DNA of 64,000 nt from Polaribacter sp. KT25b (GCF_900105145.1 NZ_LT629752.1:868001-932000), one strand, 5' to 3'. Numbered from the stretch's first letter, positions 31,675-41,761 are shown. The notes: a model not told the origin generated them from the sequence alone. Numbers and translations: made by a program.

Positions 31675-34653
31675 TCACTCTTTCATAAAGCGTTTAGAAG
31701 AAACTGCACCATCTTCAGTTTCTATTTTAATTAAATATATACCTTTATTTAAGTTAGATGTTGTAATATTTTTTGATGAAGTTTCTAAAACCTTTGTACC
31801 CAATACAGAATAGATAGTTGCACGTTTTAAGTTGCTATCCATTTTTATATTTAAAACTGAAGTTGTTGGGTTTGGGTATATAGAAACCGTATTTAAACTA
31901 AAATTATCTGTGCTTAATGCTCCACAATTTGTACTAAAACTTGTTTGTGCATCTATATTTGTCCAGTTGGCATCACTATAAGCAACATCATCTACAGTAA
32001 CACAAGTAAGGTTAGGATTTGTACCTGCATAAAAACTTGCGTTTACTATATTACTGTTATTACCATTTGCTACATTTAAACTCGTTAATTGGTTAATAGC
32101 ACAAGATAATCTTGTTAAAGCTGTATTATTAGAAAGATCTAAACTTGTTAATTGATTATTAGAACAATGTAACTGTTCTAAAACCGTATTATTAGAAACA
32201 TCTAGACTTGTTAATTGGTTATTAAAACATTGTATTTGTTCTAAAGCCATATTATTGGAAACATCTAAACTTGTTAATTGGTTAATATATAAAGTTAAAA
32301 ATTCTAAATTTATATTATTAGTAACATCTAAACTTGTTAATTGATTGATATGGCACCATAAGTTTATTAATAAGGTATTTTGGGAAACATCTAAACTTGT
32401 TAATAAATTACCATTACAAGCTAAGGTTGTTAAAGCAGTGTTAGCAGAAACATCTAAACTTGGTATTAAATTATTGGCACAATCTAAATATGTTAAAGCT
32501 GTATTATTAGAAACATCTAAACTTGTTATTACATTACCATTACAAGCTAAGGATGTTAAAGCTGTATTGGTAGAAACATCTATACTGCTTATGTAGTTAT
32601 TATAATTACAATTTAACTCTGTAATATTAATAAATGCCTCAATACCTGTTAAATAATTAATCGTTAAACTACTAACGTCTATTGTTCCAGTAAAAGCACT
32701 TGCTTCACTACATTGTATTTCTGTATCCCCGTTTGTGTTTATTGCTGCGTTACCAACTAAATACGTTTTAAATTTTGTGTCTGGTATGTTTACGGTACAA
32801 GTTGTACAACTTGCACTATAAGTAGCAGTAGTATCTTTATACCAATCAGTTGGCGAAGTGCCTACAATAGCAGCATCTACCTCAATACAAGTTAACGCCG
32901 TATTATCTGTAGCATAAAAAGAGGTCATATTTCCATTATTTCCATTGGCTATATTTAAACTTGTTAATTGGTTCTCATTACACCATAATAATACTAAATT
33001 TGGTTGCGCAGAAACGTCTAAACTCGTTAATTGGCAATCAGTAGCAAAAAAGTCCTCTAAAGCGGTGTTAGTAGAAACATCTATACTCGTTAATTGGGTT
33101 CTACTAATAGCTAGCCTTACTAAAGCAGTATTAGCCGAAACATCTATACTTGTTATTGGGTTTGTATCAAAATCAAGTTCTGTTAAAGCTGTATTACTTG
33201 AAACGTCTAAACTCGTTAATTGGTTAGTATGACAACTTAAATTAGTTAAAGCCGTGTTAGCCGAAACATCTAAACTCGTTATTTGGTTTTCACCACATTT
33301 TAATTCTGTTAAAGCAGTGCTAGAAGGAAGGTTTATACTCGTTAATTGGTTGTCTCGACAATCTATACTTGTTAAAGCTGTAAAAGCTTCAATACCAGTT
33401 AAATCTGAAATATTTAAAGATATAGCAACTATTGAACCTGTAAAAGCAGTTGCTTCACTACATTGTATTTCTGTATCTCCATTTGTATTTATTAATGAAT
33501 TACCTACTAAATATGCTTTAAAATTTGCGTCTGGTATGTTTACGGTACAAAGTGATGCTACTTCTGTTACACTTTTAAAACCAACCCAACCTGCTGTAGT
33601 ATAAGCCGTTGTTGTATTTTCTGGTATGGTTAAATCTGTATCAATATTATTATTACTAAAAGTAAAACTTAATAATGTTGCTGGTGTTGTACTTTTTGAA
33701 GTAACGTCTGTTAAATAATAATTATTTTCAAATGCAGAAGCTCCAATAGTTGTTACAGACTCAGGAATGGTGATACTTGTTAATGAATTATTTTTAAAAG
33801 CAGCAGCTCTAATAGTTGTTACAGATGCAGGAATGGTAACATCTGTTAATGAATTGTAATCAAAAGAAGCATCTCCTATAGTTGTAACATTATAAGTAGA
33901 TCCAGAATTAGTAACTGTTGCTGGTATGCTAATTGTAGTGCTTGTTCCTATATAATCATAAGTAGCAACGATATCATTATTTGTAATGTCTAATATTTGA
34001 TAAACGATATCATTTTGAGTAAACGTATAATCAATTGTATTAATGGTATTAAAACCAACCCAATTGGCATCTATATATGTCTGTTCTAAACCAACTGGTA
34101 TTGTTAAATCTATACTATTATTGTTATCAAAAACACCACTTAATAAAAATGATGGGTTTGTGCTTTCTGAAACAACTGATACTAAAGATGAATTATAATT
34201 AAAAGCATAAGCACCTATAGCCGTTACAGATGCAGGAATGGTAATATTTGTTAATGGGTTATAACTAAAAGCACTTTGTCCTATTGAAGTTACAGAATTA
34301 GGAATGCTAACACTTGTTAATGAATTAAAAAGGAAAGCATCTTCACCTATTGAAATTATTGAAGTAGGAATGCTAACACTTGTTAGTGAATTTGAACGAA
34401 AAGCTTCTTCTCCTATCGAAGTTACATTATACGTCGTTCCAGAAAAAACGGTTGAAGGTATGGTAGGTGTAAAATTATTTACATCTAAGTAGTCTATAAC
34501 AGCGACTTCTCTAACAGAAGAAGCATTTGCTGAACCTGCTACAGTTATTTGATATTTAAAACCACCTACTGTAAAGATAGTTCCAACAGTTTGTTGTGCA
34601 TTTGCCACCATAGCAACAAATGTTACTAAGAATAAAATTAATTTTGTTTTCAT
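31675..34653 (-). CDS. Leucine-rich-repeat surface protein with T9SS sorting domain
   Basis: This 992-aa protein has a signal peptide ending at VANAQ. Residues ~80-375 hold BspA/LRR_5-type repeats (SLTSVSIPTSIISIGEDAF pattern). Two blocks follow, each opening with CTVNIPD and NTNGDTEIQCSEA, then ~21-residue repeats of the type LTSLDVSNNTALTYLDCAN: ~375-625 and ~630-900. The last ~75 residues are a type A T9SS sorting domain (VSIYPNPTTSVLNIK to the final SSKRFMKE). It is exported by T9SS to the surface or medium. BspA-type repeats often mediate adhesion, so this is a candidate binding protein. It lies 45 bp after 34699-35748 and is probably co-transcribed from array B. Confidence 0.9.
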   Translation of the reverse strand: MKTKLILFLVTFVAMVANAQQTVGTIFTVGGFKYQITVAGSANASSVREVAVIDYLDVNNFTPTIPSTVFSGTTYNVTSIGEEAFRSNSLTSVSIPTSIISIGEDAFLFNSLTSVSIPNSVTSIGQSAFSYNPLTNITIPASVTAIGAYAFNYNSSLVSVVSESTNPSFLLSGVFDNNNSIDLTIPVGLEQTYIDANWVGFNTINTIDYTFTQNDIVYQILDITNNDIVATYDYIGTSTTISIPATVTNSGSTYNVTTIGDASFDYNSLTDVTIPASVTTIRAAAFKNNSLTSITIPESVTTIGASAFENNYYLTDVTSKSTTPATLLSFTFSNNNIDTDLTIPENTTTAYTTAGWVGFKSVTEVASLCTVNIPDANFKAYLVGNSLINTNGDTEIQCSEATAFTGSIVAISLNISDLTGIEAFTALTSIDCRDNQLTSINLPSSTALTELKCGENQITSLDVSANTALTNLSCHTNQLTSLDVSSNTALTELDFDTNPITSIDVSANTALVRLAISRTQLTSIDVSTNTALEDFFATDCQLTSLDVSAQPNLVLLWCNENQLTSLNIANGNNGNMTSFYATDNTALTCIEVDAAIVGTSPTDWYKDTTATYSASCTTCTVNIPDTKFKTYLVGNAAINTNGDTEIQCSEASAFTGTIDVSSLTINYLTGIEAFINITELNCNYNNYISSIDVSTNTALTSLACNGNVITSLDVSNNTALTYLDCANNLIPSLDVSANTALTTLACNGNLLTSLDVSQNTLLINLWCHINQLTSLDVTNNINLEFLTLYINQLTSLDVSNNMALEQIQCFNNQLTSLDVSNNTVLEQLHCSNNQLTSLDLSNNTALTRLSCAINQLTSLNVANGNNSNIVNASFYAGTNPNLTCVTVDDVAYSDANWTNIDAQTSFSTNCGALSTDNFSLNTVSIYPNPTTSVLNIKMDSNLKRATIYSVLGTKVLETSSKNITTSNLNKGIYLIKIETEDGAVSSKRFMKE

Positions 34654-34698
34654 AATTTAATGTTTTTAATATTTATTTTTTCGTTTTTTAAGGCTTAA

Positions 34699-35748
34699 TT
34701 ATCTTACAGTAATGGTGTTACCACATCCAGAATTTTTACTGTACACTTTTGTATTGGTAGTTGTATTATTTACTTGTATATATGCATCTTGACCACAACT
34801 CCACTTTACAGAACCTCCAGTACTAATTTTTGTTCCTCTGTTCTTGCTTCCACTACGTGCTACATAAATAGCACTTCCGCTAGTATTTCGTAGCGTTACA
34901 AAATCTGCTTTTTGACGACTTTGATAATTTGCTTCGTTTTGTCTTTTTCTGCGCTCTAAGTCTTTCCATTCTGGTGTAGCTTTTACAGAATCATTATATT
35001 TTTTAGCTTCTGCATAAGATGCATCTTTGGCTGCTTTTTCTTTTGCCATTTTGTTTTTAGTAAGGTTTGCAACGTTTGTATCTGATTGTTTTTGGGCTGC
35101 AGTTCTACCTTCTTGTTTTGCTTTCATGGCAACTAAATAATCAGTAATTATTTTGTCCATATTCTTATTTTTGAACTCTTTATATTCAGATCCAAAAACA
35201 CCTGCAGATCCTAAAGCTTGATTTTTTAACGCTTTCATTTTTGAGAAAAAAGAATTTTTCTTTTTGGTCTTTTTCTCAGTATCAGCTTTTTCAGGTTTTC
35301 CTGCTTTAATATATACAGCATTAATACCTTTAAAAGTGGCAAATTTTGTTGAAACTCCTTTAAGAGAAAAAACATAATCGCCAATAGATACATAGTAATA
35401 ACGATAACCCCAATCTTCTCCACTTATAACAGATTCATAAGGATATCCTTTACATTCTATTTTTTTATCAGAAATATCAACTGTAAAATCAGTTTCTCCT
35501 TTTTTTGGACCTTCTTGTAGAATAGTAGAAAATTTATAACCTTCTCCTGTTGGTAAATATTCTTTTTTAAATTTAACAGGAGTTCCTCTTTCTTCGGCCT
35601 TGTAAGTTCCATTGCCCGCTTTAGACATCTTTATATATACATTATATATATCGTCTTCAGAAATGTTATCAAAAAAGCTTTTTTGTGCTTGTGTTACTGT
35701 AGCAACTAATAAAACGATTGCTAAAATTATTTGTTTCATTTTTTTCAT
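34699..35748 (-). CDS. Secreted protein of unknown function, HTCS-regulon candidate
   Basis: This 349-aa protein has a signal peptide (IILAIVLLVATVTQAQ). The N-terminal ~150 residues are beta-rich. The middle (~150-265) is lysine-rich and helical with coiled-coil character (KMAKEKAAKDASYAEAKKYN). The C-terminal ~60 residues form a small beta domain with a Cys pair (KWSCGQDAY and NSGCGNTITVR). I do not recognise the family. A start three codons downstream (MKQIILAIV) is equally possible. It is the first gene of an operon with the leucine-rich-repeat protein and sits directly behind operator array B. Confidence 0.65.
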   Translation of the reverse strand: MKKMKQIILAIVLLVATVTQAQKSFFDNISEDDIYNVYIKMSKAGNGTYKAEERGTPVKFKKEYLPTGEGYKFSTILQEGPKKGETDFTVDISDKKIECKGYPYESVISGEDWGYRYYYVSIGDYVFSLKGVSTKFATFKGINAVYIKAGKPEKADTEKKTKKKNSFFSKMKALKNQALGSAGVFGSEYKEFKNKNMDKIITDYLVAMKAKQEGRTAAQKQSDTNVANLTKNKMAKEKAAKDASYAEAKKYNDSVKATPEWKDLERRKRQNEANYQSRQKADFVTLRNTSGSAIYVARSGSKNRGTKISTGGSVKWSCGQDAYIQVNNTTTNTKVYSKNSGCGNTITVR

Positions 35749-35788
35749 TTGTATTGTTTTTGTAATGATATTAGTTTGTTTTTCGTTT

Positions 35789-35883
35789 CAAAACTATTAC
35801 TAAACAAGCATCTAAATCATTCAAAAAACATCCATTTACACCATAAAACTACTATTTAGGTCAAAAAACAACCATTTGGGTCA
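35789..35883 (-). promoter_or_regulatory. Four-site direct-repeat operator and promoter (array B)
   Basis: Sites start at 35810 (ATCTAAATCA), 35834 (ATTTACACCA), 35854 (ATTTAGGTCA) and 35874 (ATTTGGGTCA), spaced 24, 20 and 20 bp. The minus-strand -7 box TAGTTTTG is at 35789-35796, 13 bp from the first site, and is preceded by TGTTTAGTAA as in array A (TGTTTACTAA). A lone related site ATATGAGTCA is at 35917-35926. Confidence 0.75.
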
Positions 35884-35998
35884 AACTGATGTTATACTTA
35901 AAATTTAACAAAATATATATGAGTCATATTTAGTTTATATAAGTTAATTATTTACTGCTATATTTATTATATATACAAGTTAATTAAAATTAAAAATT

Positions 35999-36073
35999 AT
36001 GAAATTAAAAGGATTGTTACTCGTATTATTGGTTAGTGCTTTACATATAAATGCACAAGATTATAGTTCGTAA
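35999..36073 (+). CDS. 24-codon orphan signal-peptide reading frame
   Basis: ATG to TAA encodes MKLKGLLLVLLVSALHINAQ plus four residues: a complete signal peptide with almost no mature part. It is either the remnant of a lost secreted-protein gene or a tiny leader. It lies between arrays B and C upstream of the hybrid regulator. No homology can be judged at this length. Confidence 0.35.
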   Translation: MKLKGLLLVLLVSALHINAQDYSS

Positions 36074-36080
36074 ACCTACG

Positions 36081-36131
36081 TTTTGAGTTATTTTAACAAC
36101 TAATAGGGTCAAAAAATGACCATTTGAGTCA
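36081..36131. promoter_or_regulatory. Three-site direct-repeat array C
   Basis: Sites start at 36081 (TTTTGAGTTA), 36102 (AATAGGGTCA) and 36122 (ATTTGAGTCA), spaced 21 and 20 bp, in the same orientation as arrays A and B. No -7 box is found at the 13-bp distance used there. The array may serve autoregulation of the regulator gene at 36468 or be left from a lost gene. Confidence 0.55.
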
Positions 36132-36416
36132 AAAAACATTTTAGAAGAGTATATTTGTTTAAAAAAAAGATATTTTTACAAAAAAAAGAATTGTGTTAAA
36201 ATCAGGTATTTTTGGTTGCTTTGTTTGTTAAAATTAAAGATGTTTTTTGTTAGATAATAATGAAATTATTAAAATCAATTACCATAGAAATCAAAGATAT
36301 AGGGATGTCTCTGTAGTTTAAAACCTAGCCAATCTAAGTAGAAACTTCAATCATTTTCTTTAAAAAAAACTGTATTTAGATGCTCGTTTTAATGGGGATG
36401 ACAATTTTAACAGAAA

Positions 36417-36437
36417 CCTTGAGGTAAAGCCTCAAGG
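36417..36437 (+). terminator. Hairpin upstream of the hybrid regulator
   Basis: CCTTGAGG and CCTCAAGG pair perfectly around TAAAG, followed by AATTGTTTT. It lies 30 bp before the ATG of the regulator, so it would end a transcript arriving from the orphan signal-peptide region, or act as an attenuator in the leader. The rest of 36132-36416 shows no gene. Confidence 0.6.
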
Positions 36438-36467
36438 AATTGTTTTCGATTAATATTTAATTTATTT

Positions 36468-38642
36468 ATGAAAAAAAAATACGAAAGTATAATTGCCCTA
36501 GGAACAAAGGATAGTTTTTCAAATAGCCTAAATAAAAGAATACGTTTATTAAATACCTATTGTCTAGTTTGGGGACATGTAATTTTGTTATTTTTAAGTT
36601 TAGATGTAATTGTTGGTTTGGTACTTGAAACAATTAGCCAAAACACCATTACTTTAGATTTTTTTGATTTTAATATGTTTTTAACTCATTTATATATATT
36701 AATTTTACTAATACTCATACTTTTTCTTAATAAACGGTTTCTATTTAAACCGGGGCGTTTTGTCTTTATAACTACTGTTATTATTGCAAATTTATATGCT
36801 TCACTTATTATTTCTCCAGGTAGTTATATAGAATATTATTTCTTATTAATTTCGCCTATTGCTATTACACTTTATCAGAAAAAAATCACATCATACTTAT
36901 TTTTAGCAATTGGTTTCTTATGTTTTTTAACACCTTATTATATTTACATCGTTTATCCACCAGATTATGTTGATAAATTAATAATTCTAGAAACCGCTTG
37001 TATTTTTGTAGTTATACACCTTTTGGTAAATTATTTTAAAGCAAATAATTTAAAATATGAAAAACTTTTAGCATTAGAAAGAGATAAAGTGCTTTCTGAT
37101 AAAATAATACTTGAAAAACAAGAAGCAGAATTACGCGAATTGAATGAATTTAAATCGCATTTTTTTGTAAATCTTTCTCACGAAATACGTACACCTTTAA
37201 CATTAATTCAGGGATATACAAATCAATTAAGCTTTAAAGATTCTGATACAGAAAACAAGCAGAAAGCAACTATTATTAAAGAACAATGCCAACAAATGCA
37301 AGATATTATTAATAGTATCATGGATTTAAGTAAAATGGAAAGTGACCAATTTCAATTGATAAGTGAACCTGTTGATATCAATTCCTTTTTAGAAAAACAT
37401 TTTACAGATTTTCAAAGTCTTTTTGCTAAAAAAAACATAGATTTTGTATTTAATAACAATACTTTAAAAACAACCATTTTAGTTGATGAAAAACTGTTTT
37501 CTAAAGCAATAACCAATTTATTAAGTAATGCCTTAAAATTTACACCTGCAAACGGACACGTTTCTATGAATACTGCTTTTACTGATGAAGGTCTTAAAAT
37601 TGATGTTATAGATTCTGGAACGGGCATACACATAGAAGAAAAAGAAGCTATTTTTAATCGTTTTTATCAAGTAAAAAATGATATTACAAAAAGTCAAGGT
37701 AGTGGTATTGGCTTAGCTTTTACAAAGAGTATTGTTAATGCTCATCATTTTAAAATCGCGGTAAAAAGTAGTTTTGGTGAAGGATGTTGCTTTACCATTT
37801 CGATACCAAAAACATTTGTAAACTCTACAGTTAATCAATCATCAACAAAAATACTTGATACTTTAGACAACATTGAAGTAGCGACTACTAATATTAAAAA
37901 ACAATCAAAAACAATTTCAATAAATAAAAAGCAAAAAATACTTGTAGTAGACGATCATGTTCAAATGAGAGTGTATTTAAAAAAAGTTTTACAAAATTAC
38001 GATGTTACGGAAGCTGAAAATGGAAAAGAAGCGCTTCATATACTTCAAAATAATAGTTTCGACCTAATTTTAACAGACTATATGATGCCTGTTATGGATG
38101 GAGAAGCTTTAGTAAAACAATTAAAAAAGCAACAAAACAAAACACCAATTATAGTACTTACTGCAAGAACAGATCAACAAGGAAAACTATCTATGTTGCG
38201 TTTAGGTATTGATGGTTATTTATACAAACCTTTTATGGAAGAGGAACTTTTAATTAATATTAAAAACTCTATCTCTCTTTATAAAAATGTAATAGAATTT
38301 GATAAAGGAAAATCTCCCGAAGTTTTAAAAAGTTTAAATGAATATGCAGATAAATTTAATACTAAAATTACATCTTATATTAACCAAAACATAAATTCGC
38401 CATTACTTACAGTAGATACTATTTCTGAATATATGAAAGTTTCTAGAAGCACCTTAAACCGAAAAGTAAAAAGTATTCTTGGTCAAACTGTTAATCAATT
38501 AATACAAGAGGCGCGTTTAGAAAAAGCCCGAAATTTAAGATCAGAAGATCCTTTTGCATCTAAAAAGCAAATTGCAGAAGCTGTTGGTATTACAAACTCT
38601 ACCTATTTGTTTGATAAACTAAAAGAACGTTATGGTACTTAA
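36468..38642 (+). CDS. Hybrid two-component system protein: membrane histidine kinase, receiver and AraC HTH
   Basis: This 724-aa protein has six hydrophobic segments at residues ~30-190 with no large periplasmic sensor. A short coiled coil follows (~195-228), then HisKA with His238 in NLSHEIRTPL and an HATPase domain (~340-450; SGTGIHIEEKE, GSGIGLAF). A receiver domain lies at ~488-605 (KILVVDDH, phospho-Asp in LTDYMMP, Lys in YLYKPF) and an AraC-type DNA-binding domain at ~630-724 (ISEYMKVSRSTLNRKVK). It thus senses and regulates in one polypeptide. Most HTCS proteins have a large periplasmic domain; this one must sense through its membrane part. Flanking 20-bp direct-repeat arrays are its probable binding sites. 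Confidence 0.93.
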   Translation: MKKKYESIIALGTKDSFSNSLNKRIRLLNTYCLVWGHVILLFLSLDVIVGLVLETISQNTITLDFFDFNMFLTHLYILILLILILFLNKRFLFKPGRFVFITTVIIANLYASLIISPGSYIEYYFLLISPIAITLYQKKITSYLFLAIGFLCFLTPYYIYIVYPPDYVDKLIILETACIFVVIHLLVNYFKANNLKYEKLLALERDKVLSDKIILEKQEAELRELNEFKSHFFVNLSHEIRTPLTLIQGYTNQLSFKDSDTENKQKATIIKEQCQQMQDIINSIMDLSKMESDQFQLISEPVDINSFLEKHFTDFQSLFAKKNIDFVFNNNTLKTTILVDEKLFSKAITNLLSNALKFTPANGHVSMNTAFTDEGLKIDVIDSGTGIHIEEKEAIFNRFYQVKNDITKSQGSGIGLAFTKSIVNAHHFKIAVKSSFGEGCCFTISIPKTFVNSTVNQSSTKILDTLDNIEVATTNIKKQSKTISINKKQKILVVDDHVQMRVYLKKVLQNYDVTEAENGKEALHILQNNSFDLILTDYMMPVMDGEALVKQLKKQQNKTPIIVLTARTDQQGKLSMLRLGIDGYLYKPFMEEELLINIKNSISLYKNVIEFDKGKSPEVLKSLNEYADKFNTKITSYINQNINSPLLTVDTISEYMKVSRSTLNRKVKSILGQTVNQLIQEARLEKARNLRSEDPFASKKQIAEAVGITNSTYLFDKLKERYGT

Positions 38643-38742
38643 AAGTAATTGTTTGTCTTCAAAATATTAAAACCTGTTAGAATTAAATAGTTTTAAGGGT
38701 AATTGTTAACTAAAAACTACAATTCACAAAAAGTTCGTAGTA

Positions 38743-39482
38743 TTATATTTCTCTACAAAAGACATTTATTGAATCACTAATTTTCTTGACAGTTCTCTTT
38801 CGAAAACCTTCCACATAAATAGTATCTTTATCAAACTTTATTTTTGTAATAGCTGAGGTGTTTTCGGTATTTGCCATTCCTTTAAAAGTAAGGTAATATA
38901 CATTATCCAACATTTTATAAGTACCATTATGATTATGGTCGTTAAAGAATGCTTTAATGTTTTTGTAAGGATTAATTACCTCTAAAAACTGATTTCTATT
39001 CCTTAGATTATCATTATCAATTGGAAAAATAGGGAAGTGAGAATAAAAAGCTACTTTTTGCTTTTTCTGTAATGCTTTGTCGAGTTCTTTTTTAAACTAG
39101 TTGATTTGTGTTTTGCCTAAACCATCATCCTATTTTTTAAGTATGGTAGGTTTTTTATCTTTTAATATATTGAAAAGAGAATCTGTTTGTTGTTCTTTTT
39201 CTTTAGTTAAAGTTACATAAAAACTAAAGACGTTACCATCTAAAACTATAAATTTCCAATCGTTTTCTATAAAGCTGTAATATTTATTTTTGATATTTAA
39301 CTTGTTTAATAATTTTTGTTTGCAGCATCTTTTAATCTTTGAGGTAATATTTTGTAATATCTGTTCCATTTTATGGCACTATCACAATATTTACACTCTG
39401 CAATTACACCTACTTTAAATATAGTTTTTTTAGAACAGTTTGTAATTGATATTTGTAAAAATAGAATTAGAAGTTTTTTCAT
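38743..39482 (-). pseudogene. Decayed metallophosphoesterase gene
   Basis: A start with signal peptide (MKKLLILFLQISITNC) and the family opening IFKVGVIAECKYCD is at 39482. The coding trace continues in other frames through YYSFIENDWKFIVLDGN, GLGKTQIN-stop-FKKELDKALQ and VAFYSHFPIFPIDNDN, then FNDHNHNGTYK, to a stop at 38743. The trace resembles ADP-ribose/CDP-alcohol diphosphatase-like calcineurin phosphoesterases. There is at least one frameshift, two in-frame stops, and an internal deletion that removes the metal-binding core (GDxxD and GNHD regions). It cannot be functional. It fills the gap between the hybrid regulator and dnaK. Confidence 0.8.
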
Positions 39483-39531
39483 ATTTATCAATAGTAATCA
39501 AAAAGATAATTTCTGTAGTTATTTGCACAAA

Positions 39532-39561
39532 AAAACGCAACCAAATTAATGATTGCGTTTT
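39532..39561 (-). terminator. dnaK terminator
   Basis: AAAACGCAA pairs with TTGCGTTTT across a 12-nt loop; on the minus strand a T-run follows. It lies about 100 bp after the dnaK stop. Confidence 0.75.
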
Positions 39562-39659
39562 AGTTATTTTAAGAAAATATAATTTTCTTTTTAAAAGATT
39601 CCTCCTTTCGTCGGAATAAGCGATTTACACAATTTTGTTTTACAAAATTGGTTCTCTGC

Positions 39660-41564
39660 TTACTTAACCTCTTCGAAATCCACATCTTCTACATTGTCAC
39701 CTTGATCTGCACCAGCTTCTGGTTGACCTTGTTGTGCACCTGCATCAGCTCCACCTGCAGCTTGTTCAGCAGCATACATTTCTTCTGAGGCAACTTTCCA
39801 AGCTTCATTAATCTTTTCCATTGCAGCATCAATTTGTGCTAAATCTTTAGATTCATGAGCAGCTTTTAATTCAACTAAAGCAGCTTCAATTGGTCCTTTT
39901 TTATCATCAGATAATTTATCACCAAATTCTTTTAATTGCTTTTCTGTTTGAAAGATCATAGAGTCAGCTCCATTTACTTTTTCAGCAGTTTCTTTAGCCG
40001 CTTTATCTGCATCCGCATTTGCTTCTGCATCTTGTCTCATTTTTTCGATTTCTTCTTCAGATAATCCAGAAGAAGCTTCGATTCTAATTTCATGAGATTT
40101 GTTTGTTCCTTTGTCTAAAGCAGAAACTTTAATAATACCATTTGCATCAATATCGAAAGTTACTTCAATTTGAGGAACACCTCTTTGTGCTGGTGGTAAA
40201 CCATCTAAATGGAAACGACCAATTGTATTATTATCTGCAGCCATCGCTCTTTCACCTTGTAAAACGTGAATTTCTACTGATGGTTGATTATCTACAGCTG
40301 TAGAGAATACTTGAGATTTTTTGGTAGGAATTGTTGTGTTTGCATCAATTAATTTTGTGAAAACATTCCCCATTGTTTCAATACCTAATGATAAAGGTGT
40401 AACGTCTAATAACAATACATCTTTTACGTCACCAGTTAAAACTCCACCTTGAATTGCAGCTCCTAAAGAAACAACTTCATCAGGATTTACACCTTTACTA
40501 GGCGCTTTACCAAAGAATTTTTCAACAGCTTCTTGTATAGCAGGTATTCTTGTAGAACCACCAACTAATATAATTTCGTCAATTTCAGAAGTTGATAAAT
40601 CAGCATTTTTTAATGCAGTTTTACAAGGTTCTATTGTTCTCTTGATTAAATCATCAATTAACTGCTCAAATTTTGCTTTTGTTAATGTTCTAACCAAGTG
40701 TTTTGGTCCACTAGCAGTTGCAGTAATATAAGGTAAGTTAATTTCTGTTTGTGCAGAAGAAGATAATTCAATCTTAGCTTTTTCAGCAGCTTCCTTTAAA
40801 CGTTGTAAAGCCATAGGATCTGTAGTTAAATCCATATTTTCATCCGCTTTAAACTCTGCCGCTAACCAATCAATAATTTTAGCATCAACATCATCACCAC
40901 CTAAATGTGTATCACCATCTGTAGCTAATACTTCAAAAACACCATCTCCTAATTCTAAGATAGAAACGTCATGTGTACCACCTCCAAAGTCAAAAACAAC
41001 AATTTTTTTATCGTCATGTGCTTTGTCCATTCCATAAGCTAACGCAGCGGCTGTAGGCTCATTAATAATTCTTTCTACTTTTAAACCAGCAATTTCACCA
41101 GCTTCTTTTGTAGCTTGTCTTTGTGCATCATTAAAATATGCAGGTACAGTAATTACAGCGGCAGAAACATCAGTTCCTAAATAGTCTTCTGCAGTTTTCT
41201 TCATTTTCTGTAATACCATTGCAGAAATTTCTTGAGGTGTATATAAACGACCATCAATATCTACTCTTGGTGTATCATTATCACCTTTTACTACTTTATA
41301 AGGTACTCTCTTGATTTCGTTAGAAGATTCAGAGAATTTATTACCCATAAAACGTTTGATTGAAGAAACTGTTTTTGTTGGGTTTGTTACAGCTTGTCTT
41401 TTAGCTGGATCACCAATTTTACGTTCTCCTCCTTCAACAAAGGCAACGATAGATGGTGTTGTTCTTTTTCCTTCAGCATTAGGTATCACAACTGGCTCGT
41501 TACCTTCCATTACAGATACACAAGAGTTTGTTGTTCCTAAATCTATTCCAATTATTTTACTCAT
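39660..41564 (-). CDS. dnaK: Molecular chaperone DnaK (Hsp70)
   Basis: This full-length 634-aa protein has the ATPase domain at ~1-380 ([17 protein letters not shown], phosphate-2 motif [14 protein letters not shown], adenosine motif LVGGSTRIP). The substrate domain is at ~390-500 ([15 protein letters not shown]), and the helical lid ends in [11 protein letters not shown], the DnaK C-terminal signature. It binds and refolds proteins with DnaJ and GrpE; neither partner gene is adjacent. It stands alone and diverges from DUF2853 with a 248-bp shared upstream region. Confidence 0.98.
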   Translation of the reverse strand: MSKIIGIDLGTTNSCVSVMEGNEPVVIPNAEGKRTTPSIVAFVEGGERKIGDPAKRQAVTNPTKTVSSIKRFMGNKFSESSNEIKRVPYKVVKGDNDTPRVDIDGRLYTPQEISAMVLQKMKKTAEDYLGTDVSAAVITVPAYFNDAQRQATKEAGEIAGLKVERIINEPTAAALAYGMDKAHDDKKIVVFDFGGGTHDVSILELGDGVFEVLATDGDTHLGGDDVDAKIIDWLAAEFKADENMDLTTDPMALQRLKEAAEKAKIELSSSAQTEINLPYITATASGPKHLVRTLTKAKFEQLIDDLIKRTIEPCKTALKNADLSTSEIDEIILVGGSTRIPAIQEAVEKFFGKAPSKGVNPDEVVSLGAAIQGGVLTGDVKDVLLLDVTPLSLGIETMGNVFTKLIDANTTIPTKKSQVFSTAVDNQPSVEIHVLQGERAMAADNNTIGRFHLDGLPPAQRGVPQIEVTFDIDANGIIKVSALDKGTNKSHEIRIEASSGLSEEEIEKMRQDAEANADADKAAKETAEKVNGADSMIFQTEKQLKEFGDKLSDDKKGPIEAALVELKAAHESKDLAQIDAAMEKINEAWKVASEEMYAAEQAAGGADAGAQQGQPEAGADQGDNVEDVDFEEVK

Positions 41565-41730
41565 AACTATATTTATTTAAAAAATTCTTAATTCAGTTTT
41601 ACGTTTATCTAATTGTCAAACTGTGTGCCAACTACTTTTTATCTAGAAAATGTCAGTTTTAAAAAATATTTTTAAAAAATTTGTGACAACATGACATAAG
41701 TTGTGTCTAAAGTATAGGACACTTATAAGA

Positions 41731-41761
41731 TTTGAATTGCATAATTATTTTCTTATCTTTG
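41731..41761 (+). promoter_or_regulatory. Predicted promoter of the DUF2853 gene
   Basis: A TTTG -33 box at 41731-41734 is 19 bp from the -7 box TATCTTTG at 41754-41761, an excellent match to the Bacteroidota promoter consensus. Confidence 0.7.

Noticed and set aside
31930-33360. Regularly spaced direct repeats that look like a CRISPR array or tandem repeats
   Set aside because: They are the codons of the leucine-rich repeats in the 992-aa protein; the open frame runs through them and there are no unique spacers.
32345-33604. Several plus-strand open frames antisense to the leucine-rich-repeat gene
   Set aside because: They mirror the repeats of the coding strand and have no independent signals.
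36260-36316. Short reading frame starting MKLLKSITIEIKDIG upstream of the hybrid regulator
   Set aside because: Only 18 codons, no recognisable pattern and no good ribosome-binding site; not enough to call a gene.
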